Assembly (NCBI GenBank): GCA_026400425.1
Contig: JAPLPC010000037.1
Coordinates: 1 to 7,402 of the forward strand
Source: Hyphomicrobiales bacterium
GTDB taxonomy: Bacteria; Pseudomonadota; Alphaproteobacteria; Rhizobiales; Xanthobacteraceae
DNA length: 7,402 bases
Reading direction: 5' to 3'
The position numbers and the translations under genes are program-made. The notes below the pieces were generated by a model that had not been told where the DNA came from, did no database searches, and saw only the letters and a program-made list of their open reading frames with translations. Positions within the stretch are counted from its first letter, which is position 1, and the number at the start of each line of letters is the position of its first letter. Positions 6,137 to 7,402 of the stretch are shown piece by piece.

Positions 6137-6177
6137 CCGCCGTCGGCAGCGGTCGGCGCAAGCAGTCGAAGTGCGTT
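6104..6177. repeat. Imperfect inverted repeat at the convergent gene ends
   Basis: Arms 6104-6124 and 6157-6177 are inverted copies matching at 18 of 21 positions, separated by 32 bases. Each arm encodes the NALRL motif at the C-terminus of a P-type ATPase: the copper ATPase on the plus strand and the decayed Zn/Cd-type remnant on the minus strand. The repeat therefore probably reflects protein homology. A transcript could still fold here and slow polymerase from either side; there is no T-run, so I do not call a terminator. Confidence 0.6.
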
Positions 6178-6423
6178 CAGCGTGACGAGCACCGTGGCAC
6201 CTGTGTTCGCGGAGATCGCCGACCGAAGGCGCGTTAGCTCGCGAGGAGAAGGACTCCCTCCGGCCCGAGCCGAGGCGATGTTGACGGCTGTGCGGCTCGA
6301 AAGGTCGGCCAGGGCGGCGACCTCCCCCGCGCGGCCATGCAACACGGCCACATCACCCGTCTTCGAGTCCACGTCGGTGCCGCCATGCGTGATCTCAACG
6401 TCGGTTGCCGCAACGCGGCGCGT
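6133..6423 (-). pseudogene. C-terminal remnant of a Zn/Cd-type (P1B-2) P-type ATPase
   Basis: About 96 codons without a stop read as the broken end of a second heavy-metal ATPase. From the 5' end, ATDVEITHGGTDV resembles the ADVGIAMGxGTDV hinge motif, DVAVLHGRAGEVAALADLS plus RTAVNI matches the segment before TM7, and NTGATVLVTLNALRLL matches TM8 of ZntA/CadA-type pumps. The TM7 segment between them is missing and replaced by about 12 unrelated residues (ASARAGGSPSPR). The metal-binding Asp of the TM8 DxG motif is Asn here. There is no phosphorylation, ATP-binding or CPC region, and an in-frame TAG lies just upstream at 6424-6426. The longest open stretch begins at a GTG (6372) with no evident ribosome site. 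Its TAA (6133-6135) overlaps that of the copper ATPase. Homology looks solid; a small functional protein is unlikely. Confidence 0.75.
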
Positions 6424-6452
6424 CTACATTCCGCCAACGCTCATCTACAACG

Positions 6453-7402
6453 TCAAGCCGGCGCCGGCAGGGGATTGCGTTCGCGACTTCGAACGGCGCA
6501 CAGCGCGACCAGAGCCAGGACGCTCAAACCCGAAGAGATGAGCAGCACATGGCCGCCCATGCCGTCGATCAGAACACTAAAGACCAGAGGTGACGCGGCC
6601 TGGGCGATCCGCGCCGGCGCGCCCAGAATGCCGAGCCGATATCCGTAATCTTTGGGGCCGAATATCGCGAGCGGGAGCGTGCCGCGGGCTATGGTCAGGA
6701 TGCCGTTGCCGGTGCCATGGAAGATCGCGAAAGCGATCGCCGCGGGCCCGCCGATCAGCGCCATCACCGCCGCCCCGATGGGATGCGTCACGCAGGCGAT
6801 GCGTGTCGACACGATGGGGTGGAAGCGGCTCAACAGGCTGGCCTCCGCGATCCGCGCCAGCACCTGAGCCGGTCCGATGAAGGCGCCGGCGGCGACCGCC
6901 TGGATGCTCGTCGCGCCCATTGATTCTAGTATCCTTGGCAGATGAGCGGCCATCGCGCCCGTCACCGCCCAGGCGCAGGCGAACGCGACCGCGAGCAGCA
7001 CCATCGTCCGGTCCAGCGGGATGGCCGGCTTTTCGGAAGCGGCCGTCTGAGCTGCCTGGTGCCCGACCTTCGGCAGGAAGATCATGTTCAGGGGCAGCCC
7101 GATCAGGACGTGCGCGGCAGCCCAGGCGAAGCAGGTCTGACGCCAACCGATCGCTTCCAGGCCCCAAGCGGACAACGGCCACCCCACCGTGCTGGCGAAG
7201 CCTGCCAGCAACGTAATGCCCGTGATCGCCCGACGGGCCTTGTCGCCATAGATGCGTCCCAACGCACCGAAAGCGGCGTCGTAGAGGCCGAGACCCATGC
7301 CGATCCCCAACATCAGCCAGGCGGCGGCGAGCATGGCAATGGAATGGGCACACCCAAGGAGAACGAGCCCGAACGCCAGCGTTACGTTCGAGATCGACAG
7401 GA
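6453..7402 (-). CDS. MFS transporter, N-terminus cut by window edge
   Basis: A polytopic permease of the major facilitator superfamily; 315 C-terminal residues are visible. An internal ATG at 7334 gives a 293-residue frame, but the reading frame stays open to the edge and the upstream codons encode hydrophobic membrane sequence (NVTLAFGLVLLG), so the true start lies outside. About ten membrane segments can be seen. Family-like features include GLGLYDAAFGALGRIYG, a GITLLAGFASTVGWPL helix, a cytoplasmic loop rich in polar residues near the middle (KVGHQAAQTAASEKPA), and a later block with FHGTGNGILTIARGTLPLAI and YGYRLGILGAPARIAQA. Usual MFS length is about 400, so roughly 85 residues are missing. 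The substrate cannot be read from the sequence; its position beside metal genes hints at metal or metalloid export but does not show it. It ends 30 bp before the ATPase remnant on the same strand. Confidence 0.85.
   Translation of the reverse strand, partial: LSISNVTLAFGLVLLGCAHSIAMLAAAWLMLGIGMGLGLYDAAFGALGRIYGDKARRAITGITLLAGFASTVGWPLSAWGLEAIGWRQTCFAWAAAHVLIGLPLNMIFLPKVGHQAAQTAASEKPAIPLDRTMVLLAVAFACAWAVTGAMAAHLPRILESMGATSIQAVAAGAFIGPAQVLARIAEASLLSRFHPIVSTRIACVTHPIGAAVMALIGGPAAIAFAIFHGTGNGILTIARGTLPLAIFGPKDYGYRLGILGAPARIAQAASPLVFSVLIDGMGGHVLLISSGLSVLALVALCAVRSRERNPLPAPA

Noticed and set aside
6137..6157. Possible intrinsic terminator after the copper ATPase (CCGCCGTCGGCAGCGGTCGGCG)
   Set aside because: Only a short stem can form, there is no following T-run, and the bases are also the end of the ATPase remnant's reading frame.

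Overview
This GC-rich window reads as a copper-handling and copper-export island from an alphaproteobacterium. Sphingomonad-like or rhizobial is my best guess, from protein style and gene order only; nothing in the window fixes the taxon. It has two divergently transcribed arms around a 335-bp intergenic stretch. One rightward gene encodes a Cu(I)/Ag(I)-type P-type ATPase. A leftward cluster runs csoR, a Met/His-rich secreted protein, a small lipoprotein, a TolC-family outer-membrane factor and a Tat-exported multicopper oxidase, which is cut by the left edge.

Layout: 1-361 (-) multicopper oxidase N-terminus; 378-1829 (-) TolC-family lipoprotein; 1839-2132 (-) 97-aa lipoprotein; 2021-2674 (-) Met/His-rich protein whose 3' end overlaps the lipoprotein gene; 2760-3035 (-) CsoR-family regulator; 3062-3395 intergenic; 3437-6136 (+) P1B-type ATPase; 6133-6423 (-) decayed C-terminal remnant of a second, Zn/Cd-type ATPase; 6453-7402 (-) MFS permease, cut by the right edge.

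The best regulatory signal is a pair of 17-bp palindromes with the same core (TACCC-CTAC[T/A]-GGGTA). One lies directly before csoR (3045-3061) and the other directly before the ATPase (3396-3412). With the exact Cys-His-Cys copper-site spacing of CsoR, they suggest one Cu(I)-responsive repressor controls both arms. The ATPase would move Cu(I) out of the cytoplasm. The oxidase, Met/His-rich protein, lipoprotein and outer-membrane factor would then oxidise, bind or pass on copper in the periplasm. No RND pump or adaptor is visible, so if one exists it lies past the left edge.

Unusual points: the ATPase has no HMA domain but carries duplicated Cys-Cys plus YHS modules (with an exact 30-bp DNA repeat) followed by a CPMHP/CPICGM domain; a broken Zn/Cd ATPase remnant sits tail-to-tail with it and shares a TTAA stop; and the Met/His-rich gene overlaps its neighbour by 112 bp, possibly after a frameshift. 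The individual families are known, and I do not see a clearly new system.
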